Shown here in pieces: positions 55,912-63,962 of a stretch of 64,000 bases of DNA. The notes under the pieces are model-generated. The model was given only the letters and a program-made list of their open reading frames with translations, did no database searches and was not told the DNA's origin. Source of the stretch: Phycisphaeraceae bacterium (GTDB lineage Bacteria; Planctomycetota; Phycisphaerae; Phycisphaerales; UBA1924); assembly GCA_019636695.1 (NCBI GenBank), contig JAHBXD010000004.1, forward strand, positions 62,001 through 126,000. The letters run 5' to 3'. The position numbers and the translations under genes are program-made. Each line of letters opens with the position of its first letter. Position 1 is the stretch's first letter.

Positions 55912-56807
55912 GCGGCTTCCTCCTTATCCGCCTCGCTTGAGGCCTCGCGGCGCTGGGTCTGGCGTGCGCCGGCGCTGGTTGCCTCGGTCACTGTTTCGCG
56001 CTCGTCCATGAGACGATTCTGAAGGAGCGTCCGCAGTTCGTTGATCGCAAGCGGTTCGCTCAACCTCCCGCGTTCGGCGGTTCGAATGCGCCCGGTTTCC
56101 TCGCTGACGACCACTACCACAGCGTCTGATTCCTTGGTCACCCCTACGGCCGCACGGTGCCGGGCGCCAAGAGAATCATCGGGAAGATCGCCCGGCTCGG
56201 CGAGCGGAAGCTGCACCGCCGCGGCCCAGACGACATTCCCCCGGATGATGACAGCCAGATCGTGAAGGGCGGATCCGGGATAAAAAATCGTCTCGAGAAG
56301 CGGCGCCGAAACCTTGGCTTCAAGCCGAGTGCCTTCTTCCGCAAGACCACCTAGGCCGACACTTCGTTCGATGACGATCAATCCGCCGAACTTGGCACGG
56401 CTGAGATAATTGGCCGATTCCACGATCGCATCGATGGTCTGGGCAATCTCGCCCGGGGTAGACCTGAAAAACGTTCCTTCACCCAGCCGAATGAGCGCCC
56501 GGCGCAACTCGGGCTGAAACACAACGATCAGGGCGATCGCCACAATCGCCAGGAAGCGGTCGGAAAGGAAGGTCAGACGCTGATAGGCCTCGCCCCCGCC
56601 GAGAATACGCAGGACGATCGTCGCGACCACCAGAAACATGAGCAGCACGAAGACCCCGCGAAGCGCCCCGGCCGCCCTCGTGCCCTTCACAAAGCGCACG
56701 ATCCCCCAGATCACGAACCAGATGAGCACCAGTTCGACCGCGACCTCAAGCGGCGAGTAGGTCAGTACTCGACCGAACAGGGCTTGGATGCGATCAAGAA
56801 AACTCAC
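55908..56807 (-). CDS. cdaA: Membrane diadenylate cyclase CdaA-like (altered DGA motif)
   Basis: Makes cyclic di-AMP from two ATP. 299 residues from GTG 56807. About three membrane segments come first (VELVLIWFVIWGIVRFV, GVFVLLMFLVVATIVLRIL, FLAIVAIALIVVFQPELRRAL), then the DAC domain: GGLIVIERSVGLGGL, PGSALHDLAVIIRGN (about 177-191) and LGARHRAAVGVTKESDAVVVVVSEETG. The RHR motif is intact (216-218), but the canonical D-G-A reads D183-L184-A185. A longer upstream frame overlaps the divergent Nfu gene and is rejected. Operon with the cdaR-type gene. Confidence 0.85.
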   Translation of the reverse strand: MSFLDRIQALFGRVLTYSPLEVAVELVLIWFVIWGIVRFVKGTRAAGALRGVFVLLMFLVVATIVLRILGGGEAYQRLTFLSDRFLAIVAIALIVVFQPELRRALIRLGEGTFFRSTPGEIAQTIDAIVESANYLSRAKFGGLIVIERSVGLGGLAEEGTRLEAKVSAPLLETIFYPGSALHDLAVIIRGNVVWAAAVQLPLAEPGDLPDDSLGARHRAAVGVTKESDAVVVVVSEETGRIRTAERGRLSEPLAINELRTLLQNRLMDERETVTEATSAGARQTQRREASSEADKEEAA

Positions 56808-56912
56808 GCGGGAACTCGCTCTTGCGCCGGAGACTGCGGCACGGACCCAATGCGGAGTGTACACCCTGGCGCACGCCCCTCCCAGAGCACTATCATCGGC
56901 CAGGTGCACGAC

Positions 56913-57185
56913 ATGGCATTCAAGGTCATTGCTTTCGAATCCACACCCAACCCCAATGCGCTGAAGGTCGTGCTCGACCGTTCGCCCGGCCCCGAACCTC
57001 GCAGTTACCGCTTGCCGCCGGACTCGACTGACGATCCGCTCGGCTCGGCCCTGATGGCGATTCCCGGCGTCCACAACATCCTGATCCACGACGGCTGGAT
57101 TGCCGTAGGCAAGACCCCCGATGCGACCTGGCCGCCCATCAAAGCCGAAATCCGGCGGGTGCTCCGCGATGCCGCTGAACCCTGA
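56913..57185 (+). CDS. Nfu N-terminal-domain protein
   Basis: 90 residues. FESTPNPNALKVVLDRSP at the start is the Nfu/NifU N-domain signature (xxTPNPxxLKF), and LGSALMAIPGVHNILIHDGWIAVGK gives the rest of the domain. The C-terminal CxxC iron-sulfur domain of full Nfu is absent, so it may be an Fe-S delivery accessory rather than a scaffold. ATG 56913 has AGGTG eight bases before. Its last 17 bp overlap mutY, which encodes an Fe-S protein, in keeping with a functional link. Confidence 0.82.
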   Translation: MAFKVIAFESTPNPNALKVVLDRSPGPEPRSYRLPPDSTDDPLGSALMAIPGVHNILIHDGWIAVGKTPDATWPPIKAEIRRVLRDAAEP

Positions 57186-58275
57186 GCGTGCTTCCTGTCA
57201 TCCCGCCTCAGCCGACCGGGCACTCGTGCGTGGCCTTCTACGTTGGCTCGCCAATAACGCCCGCCCCTTTCCTTGGAGAACCGCACCCCCGGGCCGCCGC
57301 GACCCGTATGTCGTCCTCGTCAGCGAAGTCATGCTTCAGCAGACCCAGGCCTCGCGGGTTGCCGTGCTCCTTCCCCGGTTCCTCGACCGTTTTCCGAGCA
57401 TTGAGGCACTTGCGGCAGCATCCGAAGACGAGGTTCTGGCGCTCTGGTCGGGCTTGGGCTACTACCGCCGGGCCAGGATGCTCCATGCCGCTGCCCGTGC
57501 TTGCCTTGTTCAATATGAAGGCCGAATTCCCACGGACCCCGAAGCGCTGCAGGGTCTCCCCGGCATTGGGCGATATACCGGCGGCGCGATCGCGTCACTG
57601 GCCTTCGGCCTTCCCGAGCCTCTGGTTGACGGCAATGTGGCCCGCGTGTTGCTTCGCCTCGAAGGCCGGCCTGGTGTCGCGGGCAGCCCAGAGGTCACTC
57701 GATGGTCGTGGAAGCGGGCCGCAGAGCTTGTTCAAGCAGCGCCGAATTCGGCGCCGGCATTCAACGAAGCGCTGATGGAACTCGGCGCAACGATCTGCAC
57801 CCCTGCCCCCCGCGCCCCACAATGCGATGTATGCCCGCTCCGTGCCGGGTGCAAGGCCCGCCAGACCGGACAATCGGTTTCCATCCCCGCTCCACAACCG
57901 TCGAAAAGCCTCCGCCGCATATATGCCACGACGATCGTACTGGTGTTGTCCGGAAACCGGACTGTGATCGAGCAGCGCCCGGCAAGGGGGTTGTGGGCTT
58001 CGCTCTGGCAAGCGCCGACGCTGGAACATGAACGGCGGCACTGCACAAAGCAGGAAGCCGCCGCGGCACTGCACCTCGAAGCAGGCTCCCTGCACCCGGG
58101 GCCAGCCTACACCCATCGAACCACGCATCGAGAGATTTGTTTTCAAGTATGGAAAGCCCGTGTGCGCCCCGGCCACCTGGCGGCATGCCTTCGTACGGTG
58201 GTGCGGGCGGATCAACTCGGCGATTTCGGGCTTTCTTCAGCGCAGCGCCGGATTCTCGATTCGGTGCTGGGCTGA
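57169..58275 (+). CDS. mutY: A/G-specific adenine DNA glycosylase
   Basis: Removes A opposite 8-oxoG. 368 residues. PFPWRTAPPGRRDPYVVLVSEVMLQQTQ has catalytic Glu53, the helix-hairpin-helix LQGLPGIGRYTGGAIASLAFG follows, and Asp154 is in VDGNVARVLLRLEG. The iron-sulfur loop CTPAPRAPQCDVCPLRAGC has spacing C-x8-C-x2-C-x5-C; the usual first gap is six residues, so there is a two-residue insertion. A NUDIX-like C-terminal domain follows (about 240-365), with weak signature. The start ATG overlaps the Nfu-N gene. Confidence 0.92.
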   Translation: MPLNPERASCHPASADRALVRGLLRWLANNARPFPWRTAPPGRRDPYVVLVSEVMLQQTQASRVAVLLPRFLDRFPSIEALAAASEDEVLALWSGLGYYRRARMLHAAARACLVQYEGRIPTDPEALQGLPGIGRYTGGAIASLAFGLPEPLVDGNVARVLLRLEGRPGVAGSPEVTRWSWKRAAELVQAAPNSAPAFNEALMELGATICTPAPRAPQCDVCPLRAGCKARQTGQSVSIPAPQPSKSLRRIYATTIVLVLSGNRTVIEQRPARGLWASLWQAPTLEHERRHCTKQEAAAALHLEAGSLHPGPAYTHRTTHREICFQVWKARVRPGHLAACLRTVVRADQLGDFGLSSAQRRILDSVLG

Positions 58276-58338
58276 GACGAGTTCGCCTCGCAGACGCTTG
58301 CATCCACCCGTGCTTCACGCTTCCCGGTCGCGTGATGG

Positions 58339-58857
58339 TCACTCGCGGTGGCGGATCTCGTCGGCAACGTTCAGAATCATCTCGTTGGGCACGGGCATCG
58401 TGAGGTTGTACTGCGCGATCTTCCACCCCTTCGGGGTGCGCACCAGGACACCGGTTCCGCGGCATTCGCCGAGCTTTTCGTTGTGCAAGGCCTCGTCGAA
58501 CCACGCCGTAGCGCCATCGGCAGAAAAGGTGATGTACCGTCGCGTATCGATCAGGGTGTATGTCCATCCCACGGCCGCACGGAAGTGCGGCATCGCATAT
58601 TTCTTGAACTCTTCAAGTGACCAGCGCTCGGTTGCATCCGTGCCGAGGAAGACCGCACCGGGAGCAAAAAGATCGAAATACGCATCGAAATCTGCACGGG
58701 ATGCCTGCTCATGCAGCGAGTGAAGCACCCGCCAGACGTCGTCGCGCGCATCGGCTTCAGTCGGCATCGCCGCGTGCGCGGCCTGGGTCGATTCCGGTCC
58801 GCTGCGGCACCCGACGAGAATCAGGAAGAGAAGGGTACAGGCGATCGTTCGAAGCAT
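58339..58857 (-). CDS. NTF2/SnoaL-like lipoprotein
   Basis: 172 residues. Lipobox LVGC near 17. The body is a SnoaL-like/NTF2 cone fold: DDVWRVLHSLHEQASRADFD, YFDLFAPGAVFLGTDATERW, FKKYAMPHF and the strand GTGVLVRTPKGWKIAQYNLT. These domains bind small ligands or act as hydrolase/isomerase scaffolds; no catalytic residues can be assigned. It is the last gene of the minus-strand run from the MacB-like permease, 12 bp after the small gene. Confidence 0.75.
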   Translation of the reverse strand: MLRTIACTLLFLILVGCRSGPESTQAAHAAMPTEADARDDVWRVLHSLHEQASRADFDAYFDLFAPGAVFLGTDATERWSLEEFKKYAMPHFRAAVGWTYTLIDTRRYITFSADGATAWFDEALHNEKLGECRGTGVLVRTPKGWKIAQYNLTMPVPNEMILNVADEIRHRE

Positions 58858-58869
58858 CGTCCCCTCCGT

Positions 58870-59079
58870 TCACCGGGCAGTATCGTCCCGGCGAATCTCG
58901 ACCTCTTCTATCGTGGTCCGCCGCAGGGTGACAACGCCCTCAGATGTCTCTTGCTGCTGCTCGACCGATTCGCTTCGCACGGTGTGCTTTTCTCGCGAAG
59001 GGTCTGATCGCACCGCGCGCGTGATATGCCCGACAAACTCGCCGAGTGACCGCATCAATGATTTGTTCCGGCTGCCCAT
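58870..59079 (-). CDS. Small hydrophilic protein, unknown
   Basis: 69 residues, charged, no signal. Contains MRSLGEFVGHITRAVRSD and a Thr/Glu/Arg-rich C-terminal half. ATG 59079 has AAAGG eight bases upstream and lies 16 bp after the permease stop, so it is likely a real gene in this operon. No family is recognised. Confidence 0.5.
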   Translation of the reverse strand: MGSRNKSLMRSLGEFVGHITRAVRSDPSREKHTVRSESVEQQQETSEGVVTLRRTTIEEVEIRRDDTAR

Positions 59080-59095
59080 GTCGCGTGCCTTTCGT

Positions 59096-60427
59096 TCAGT
59101 CGTGCCGAAGCGCGACGATCGGATCCTGCGCGGCCGCACGCATCGCTGGATAAATCCCGAAAACCAGCCCTGTCAACACCGCCACGGTGAAACTCGTCGT
59201 GATCGACCACGCCGTGAGCTGCGTAGGCAGATCGACCTTGTCGGTCAGGTATTTCTCAAGGAATGTGTGCGTCTGTGCCCATGATACCGCAGGCTCTAGA
59301 ACAAGGCTCACGGTTATTCCCAACACCACCCCGACAAGCCCGCCCAAGGCGCTCAACACACCGGTTTCCACAAGAAACTGCCAGACGACGTGCTTTCGCG
59401 TGGCCCCGATGGCGCGACGAATACCGATCTCCCGCGTGCGCTCCGTCACGCTCGCGAGCATGATGTTCATGATGCCGATGCCGCCGACAAGCAGCGCAAT
59501 CCCGGCGATGAACGCCGTGACAAGCGTCATGGTCAGCGCCTCGCGCTTCGCGGTTTCCAGCAACTCATAGGGCACGATGATCCCGACGTCGGTCAGGCCG
59601 GGATGGCGCTGCTCCATCACGCGCCTGATGCGCGCGGCGTCGGGCAGCACACGATCGCGACTGGGCGAAGCAATGTACAGTTCGCTCACCTGCACCTCGC
59701 GTGCCTGAATCGAACCACTCTCCCGCCGCACGACAAGATCGCCGTAGATCACCCGAGCCGTGGTGATCGGCACGTGCACGTCCAGATTCAGGTCGCGCCC
59801 GATCAGCGCACCCCCGGCGCCACCGCTCAAACCCACGGGCATCAGAATGCCGACAACGGTGAATGCCTTGTCGTCCACCCGGATTTCCGCGCCCAGCGGG
59901 TCATCCTGCGCAAAGAGTTGCCGGGCCACCTCGCTCCCCAGCACCGCGACCTGCGCACGCTCCTCCAGGTCGGCGTGCGTGAGATATCGCCCGCGGCTGA
60001 TGCGAAGTTTGGCGAGTTCCTGCAGTTCGGGCGTCGTGCCGAACGCCTGACTCGTCTGGCGTCGATCAGCCCGAAGCACCTGGTTGCCCATTTCCTTCAC
60101 GGGCACGATCGCTTCGGCATCAGGCAGGTTTTCACGAATGACCTCGACATCCTCGCGCGTCAGCCCGTACTTCACGACGAACGAACTGCCCTGGCCGCCC
60201 TGCTGCTGGGTCGTCTCCGGCGGGCGCTGCGACCGCAGAATGATGTTCCGTGCCCCAAGGCGCTCGATCTGACTCAAGGCGGCCTGTTTCTTCCCCTCGC
60301 CGATCGACACCATCGCGATCACCGCGGCGACGCCAAGGATGATCCCCAGTGCCGTCAGCACCGACCGCAACCCGTTCAATGCCAGGTTCTTCAGGCCGAG
60401 TCGGATCGTTTCGAAGAGAATCGTCAA
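59096..60427 (-). CDS. MacB-like ABC transporter permease
   Basis: About 443 residues from a TTG at 60427. N-terminal membrane segment (SVLTALGIILGVAAVIAMVSIG, short part LTALGIILGVAAVIAM), a MacB-type periplasmic core (GRYLTHADLEERAQVAVLGSEVARQLF and so on), and a C-terminal FtsX domain with three membrane segments, including GIGIMNIMLASVTERTREIG, the coupling motif of MacB/LolC permeases. The ATPase and membrane-fusion partner are not adjacent. It heads a run permease-small gene-NTF2-like lipoprotein. Substrate unknown; MacB relatives export lipoproteins, peptides or antibiotics or act as mechanotransducers. Confidence 0.85.
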   Translation of the reverse strand: MTILFETIRLGLKNLALNGLRSVLTALGIILGVAAVIAMVSIGEGKKQAALSQIERLGARNIILRSQRPPETTQQQGGQGSSFVVKYGLTREDVEVIRENLPDAEAIVPVKEMGNQVLRADRRQTSQAFGTTPELQELAKLRISRGRYLTHADLEERAQVAVLGSEVARQLFAQDDPLGAEIRVDDKAFTVVGILMPVGLSGGAGGALIGRDLNLDVHVPITTARVIYGDLVVRRESGSIQAREVQVSELYIASPSRDRVLPDAARIRRVMEQRHPGLTDVGIIVPYELLETAKREALTMTLVTAFIAGIALLVGGIGIMNIMLASVTERTREIGIRRAIGATRKHVVWQFLVETGVLSALGGLVGVVLGITVSLVLEPAVSWAQTHTFLEKYLTDKVDLPTQLTAWSITTSFTVAVLTGLVFGIYPAMRAAAQDPIVALRHD

Positions 60428-60531
60428 AGCCGGTGCTCGCTTCCTGCATTCACGCTGGGCTTCTGGCCCCGGTGCGCCGATAGGCAATCCTACCGCCCGG
60501 CTCACCCCTCGTGGCAGAATCGGAGCCTCTG

Positions 60532-60822
60532 ATGACAAGTCATGTCGCCAAAGCCACTGTCTTGACCGAAGAAGAGATCCGCGCTGGGTGGAGCTATGTC
60601 GTCTCGCTGCGCAGAGGCGAGAAAACCACCCGGCACCGCGTCCGCCTGGCCTGGGTCGATCACGACCATTGGTCCGGCGGGCGGTTTCCCCCATCCCTGG
60701 TCATTGAGCGCCTGATCGAACTGCTGGCCGAGATGGAGGCTGACATCCCCGAGCATTTTGACGCCTCGACCGCCCGTCGGTGGAGGCCCGGCCTCGATGA
60801 CCACCTCACCGCCCGGCTCTGA
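60532..60822 (+). CDS. Conserved-looking hypothetical protein
   Basis: 96 residues starting at ATG 60532 with GGAG six bases upstream. VLTEEEIRAGWSYVVSLRRG and a His/Trp-rich centre (AWVDHDHWSGGRFPPS), then an amphipathic helix LVIERLIELLAEMEADIP. No family recognised, no signal or membrane segment. It is 30 bp before another short gene on the same strand. Confidence 0.55.
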   Translation: MTSHVAKATVLTEEEIRAGWSYVVSLRRGEKTTRHRVRLAWVDHDHWSGGRFPPSLVIERLIELLAEMEADIPEHFDASTARRWRPGLDDHLTARL

Positions 60823-60852
60823 GGACCCCGCAGGGACGTATCATTCCCTCGC

Positions 60853-61104
60853 ATGACGACCCAGCAGGCCATCGCACCCGGGCGACGAGTTCGCGTCACC
60901 ACCCACATTCCAAAGGGTGATGGTTTTCTCACCACCACGTACGAGGGCGTCGTGGTCGAGACGGGTCAGCAGAAGACCGGCTCGTGGTTCGCCCACAGCA
61001 AAGACAAGAAACTCTGGCTCGAGCGGATCGAACTTCGCATGGACGACGGCGAGCGCAGGATCTGCAATCTCGATCAATACACCAAGATCGAAGTCATCGG
61101 CTGA
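60853..61104 (+). CDS. Small beta-rich hypothetical protein
   Basis: 83 residues: GRRVRVTTHIPKGDGFLTTT, then YEGVVVETGQQKTGSWFAHS and LELRMDDGERRICNLDQYTK-like strands. The pattern suggests a small beta-barrel (SH3/Sm-like), as seen in short planctomycete proteins of no known role. No SD is clear. Likely pairs with the gene just upstream. Confidence 0.5.
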   Translation: MTTQQAIAPGRRVRVTTHIPKGDGFLTTTYEGVVVETGQQKTGSWFAHSKDKKLWLERIELRMDDGERRICNLDQYTKIEVIG

Positions 61105-61165
61105 GCAAGGCCCACGCATTCGCGGTCGCTCGGCACACAACTCTCCGATGGCGCAACTCGCGCGA

Positions 61166-61711
61166 TCACATCGGCTTGCGACCGATCGTCACGTCATACA
61201 TGTGCAGCAGCTTGTTCTTGTCGAAGATCATTTCCTGCCGACTCTTGCCCACGATGTCATATTCCGTCGTCAGCTCGATGGCGTCGACCGGGCACGCCTC
61301 TTCGCACATGCCGCAGAAAATGCACCGCAGTTCGTCGATCTCGAACTTCGCCGGATATTTCTCACGGTCCGGCCAGGGGCTTTCCTCGGCCTCGATATGA
61401 ATGCAATTGGCGGGGCAGATCGTGGGGCACATCATGCACGCCACGCACTTGACGCGCCCTTGCTCGTCCCGATTGAGCCTATGAAACCCTCGGAAGTTGC
61501 TGATCTCCTGCCCACCCTCCTCGGGCGGGTAGTGCTCGCGACGCTCTTCGGGATACTGGATCGTGCGGCTGGTCTTGCCCTGCCCCCATGACGTGAACAT
61601 GTGCCGCAACGTCGTACCAAACCCCTTGAAAATCTCGGGGAGGTAGATGCTCTCGGCGCGGTTCAGCGCGCGCGTCCGGATGACGATCACATCTTCATCG
61701 CGAATGGCCAT
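61166..61711 (-). CDS. nuoI: NADH-quinone oxidoreductase subunit I (two [4Fe-4S] clusters)
   Basis: Peripheral-arm ferredoxin-type subunit of complex I. 181 residues. Two cluster motifs, CVACMMCPTICP (about 88-99) and CIFCGMCEEACPV (about 128-140), each C-x2-C-x2-C-x3-C-P, are spaced as in NuoI. The N-terminal amphipathic part and the tail YDIVGKSRQEMIFDKNKLL also fit. ATG 61711 was chosen from the family length; upstream frame is not conserved. No other nuo gene is in the window, so it is detached from the usual nuoA-N operon. Confidence 0.88.
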   Translation of the reverse strand: MAIRDEDVIVIRTRALNRAESIYLPEIFKGFGTTLRHMFTSWGQGKTSRTIQYPEERREHYPPEEGGQEISNFRGFHRLNRDEQGRVKCVACMMCPTICPANCIHIEAEESPWPDREKYPAKFEIDELRCIFCGMCEEACPVDAIELTTEYDIVGKSRQEMIFDKNKLLHMYDVTIGRKPM

Positions 61712-61788
61712 GCCGGGGACTATATACGCCGACCGCGCCTGCACGGGGCTGCCGCATCTTGACCATCCTCCGCCGATAGAATCCTCCC

Positions 61789-62574
61789 GTGGCCGGCCGG
61801 CGTTCCCATCCCCCCCTCTTCGAGTTCCTCCGGAAGGACAGCGCGCAACCCCCGCCCTCCGTGAGGATCGAACCCGCACGAACCCGACCCGAGCCGCCCC
61901 CCCCGCGCAAAACGCCCGAAACCCCCGGATCCGGGGTAATCCGCATCCCTGTCTATGCCTTCTATCTCGGCGTCACCGCCGTCCTCGGATTCTGCGTCCT
62001 CGTCTGGGCATTGGGCTTCCAGGCCGGACGCGGTCGCGGCGAAGAGCAGGCCATGCGTCAACTCGGGCTGACTTCGCGAACCCCCCCCAGGAACCCTGAT
62101 CCGCTTGCCATAGACACCCCCCCCGTGGTTTCGCCTAATGGAACGCCCCCATTCAGGCAAACACCGGTGGAACGTGACCTAACCCCGCCGACCCCACAGC
62201 AGACACCGGCACCGGTCGCAAGTGCCTTTCTGGGTTCTGCGGGCGCCATGGCGTCTGATCCGCGGCAGCCTGGGGTCAATTACCTGAAAATTGCGTCACG
62301 GGTGTCGTTCGACGAAACCCGCGGCATTCTCCTCTACCTGAAAGCCAACGGGGTAGAGGCCCTCGGGCTACGGATAGACGCCGCCACTTCCGGCGACAAC
62401 AATGGGGTCTACGACATTTTCACGCTGATGGGTGTTCCATCAGAGCGCTACACCGCGATGGCCCAGGAACGTGAGCGTCACTGGAATACCATCCGTCGCT
62501 TGGGGCAGGTCTGGCGTTCCGAACACAAGGGCACTGTGGACTTCGCCCAGCCCCTTTGGCAGTTGTTCCGATAA
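61789..62574 (+). CDS. Single-pass membrane protein with proline-rich linker and SPOR-like end
   Basis: 261 residues from a GTG start. Pro-rich N terminus of ~45 residues, one membrane segment (YAFYLGVTAVLGFCVLVWAL, about 56-75), a long Pro/Thr/Gln linker, and a C-terminal alpha/beta part with NYLKIASRVSFDETRGILLY and a strand YDIFTLMGVPSERY like a SPOR fold. SPOR domains bind denuded glycan strands in peptidoglycan, often in division; this match is weak. It precedes the small basic protein by 15 bp, on the same strand. Confidence 0.6.
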   Translation: MAGRRSHPPLFEFLRKDSAQPPPSVRIEPARTRPEPPPPRKTPETPGSGVIRIPVYAFYLGVTAVLGFCVLVWALGFQAGRGRGEEQAMRQLGLTSRTPPRNPDPLAIDTPPVVSPNGTPPFRQTPVERDLTPPTPQQTPAPVASAFLGSAGAMASDPRQPGVNYLKIASRVSFDETRGILLYLKANGVEALGLRIDAATSGDNNGVYDIFTLMGVPSERYTAMAQERERHWNTIRRLGQVWRSEHKGTVDFAQPLWQLFR

Positions 62575-62589
62575 CCGGTGGGAGTTTCC

Positions 62590-62742
62590 ATGAGCCTTGA
62601 TCGTTCACTCAAGACCAAAAACACGCTGGCGGGCAAGCGATCCGTGCTCAGTCGCAACGAGCGCATTGCCAAGCTGACCGCGGACAAGAAGTTCGATCCC
62701 TCGAAGGACAAAGCCCTCGGTCTGGCCAAGACCAAGGCCTGA
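62590..62742 (+). CDS. PVC-type small basic protein (50 residues)
   Basis: MSLDRSLKTKNTLAGKRSVL opens the protein, followed by SRNERIAKLTADKKFDPSKD and a Lys-rich end. This matches the family of small basic proteins reported from planctomycetes, verrucomicrobia and chlamydiae (TIGR04137-type), thought to be ribosome-associated. SD GGGAG lies six bases before the ATG. It is 15 bp after the SPOR-like gene and likely a separate highly expressed gene. The pattern is firm; function is not shown. Confidence 0.8.
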   Translation: MSLDRSLKTKNTLAGKRSVLSRNERIAKLTADKKFDPSKDKALGLAKTKA

Positions 62743-62783
62743 ACCCACGTTCGCACGGTCGCCGCTCACTCGTGGAGCATCTG

Positions 62784-63962
62784 ATGGACCTCTCCCGTCT
62801 CGTCTCGGCACGGGCCAGGGCGGTAGATGCCTCGCGCATCCGTCGCGTCTTCGAACTTGCCCGAACGCTCAAAGACCCGATCAATCTCTCCATCGGACAA
62901 CCCGACTTCCCGGTGCCCGAGCCTATTCGCCGTGCCGCGATCGCTGCCATCGAACGGGGAGACAACGGCTACACCGTTACGCAGGGCATCGAGCCGCTGC
63001 GCCAGGCCATCACCCGACGTCTGGGCGATGAACTCGGGTGGTCGATCGGGTCAGAGACCGGCCTGCTGGTAACCACGGGCACATCGGGTGCGCTGATGCT
63101 CGCGGCGTTGGTTTTGCTTGATCCTGGTGATGACATCATCATCCCCGACCCTTACTTTGTGATGTACCCGCAACTGGCCACCCTGACGGGGGGCAAGGCG
63201 GTGTATTGCCCCACCGGCCCCGATTTCCGGCTGACCGCATCACGAGTCGAGCCGTTGATCACGGCGAGGACGAAGGCCGTGGTACTGTGCTCTCCGGGCA
63301 ACCCGACCGGGGTCGTCTGTACACAGGCCGAGTGCCGCGACTTGCTCGAACTCTGCCGCAGCCGCGGCATCATGCTCATCAGCGACGAGATCTACGACGA
63401 GTTCGTGTTTTCCGATGCGCGGACTGAGCCTTGGGCCACACGATCCGAGGCCCGAGCCTGCCCAAGCCCTGCGCGTGAACCCGGCGCATCAGCCAATGTG
63501 CTTCTGGTGCGCGGCTTCGGCAAGACCTATGGCCTGACCGGCTGGCGGATGGGCTATGCCGCCGGTCCGCATTGGCTGATCGAACCCATGACGCGGTTGC
63601 AACAGTTCAGTTATGTGAATGCCCCTTCGATCGCACAGTGGGGGTGTGTCGAAGCCTTCGGGTGCGACCTCTCGCCGATCGTGGCGGAGTATGAGCGCAG
63701 GCGCGACCTGGTAACGCGGCTGTTGTCGCCGGTGACAGATGTCGCCGTTCCAGGCGGCGCGTTTTACGCCTACCCGCGGGTACCACCGGCGCTGGGGTTG
63801 ACCGGTCAGCAGTTCATCGAGCGGTGTTTGCAGCACAATGTGCTGGTGATTCCGGGCAACGCATTCTCGCGTGAAGACACGCACATCCGCATCAGTTTCG
63901 CGACCGACCCGACCAGGCTTGAGCAGGGCGTGCGCATCATCGCCGACCTCATGCGCGGCTGA
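62784..63962 (+). CDS. Class I/II PLP-dependent aminotransferase
   Basis: 392 residues. Fold type I: LSIGQPDFPVPEPI, GYTVTQGIEPLRQAI, TTGTSGALMLA, the PLP Asp/Tyr region SPGNPTG and DEIYDEFVF (with the pyridine-nitrogen Asp), Schiff-base Lys in RGFGKTYGLTGWRMGY, and the carboxylate-binding Arg in HIRISFA. It is close to aspartate/kynurenine-type aminotransferases (AspC/KBL-like group). ATG 62784 has GGAG six bases upstream and is preferred to GTG 62772. Amino-acid substrate cannot be told. Ends 38 bp before the window end. Confidence 0.9.
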   Translation: MDLSRLVSARARAVDASRIRRVFELARTLKDPINLSIGQPDFPVPEPIRRAAIAAIERGDNGYTVTQGIEPLRQAITRRLGDELGWSIGSETGLLVTTGTSGALMLAALVLLDPGDDIIIPDPYFVMYPQLATLTGGKAVYCPTGPDFRLTASRVEPLITARTKAVVLCSPGNPTGVVCTQAECRDLLELCRSRGIMLISDEIYDEFVFSDARTEPWATRSEARACPSPAREPGASANVLLVRGFGKTYGLTGWRMGYAAGPHWLIEPMTRLQQFSYVNAPSIAQWGCVEAFGCDLSPIVAEYERRRDLVTRLLSPVTDVAVPGGAFYAYPRVPPALGLTGQQFIERCLQHNVLVIPGNAFSREDTHIRISFATDPTRLEQGVRIIADLMRG

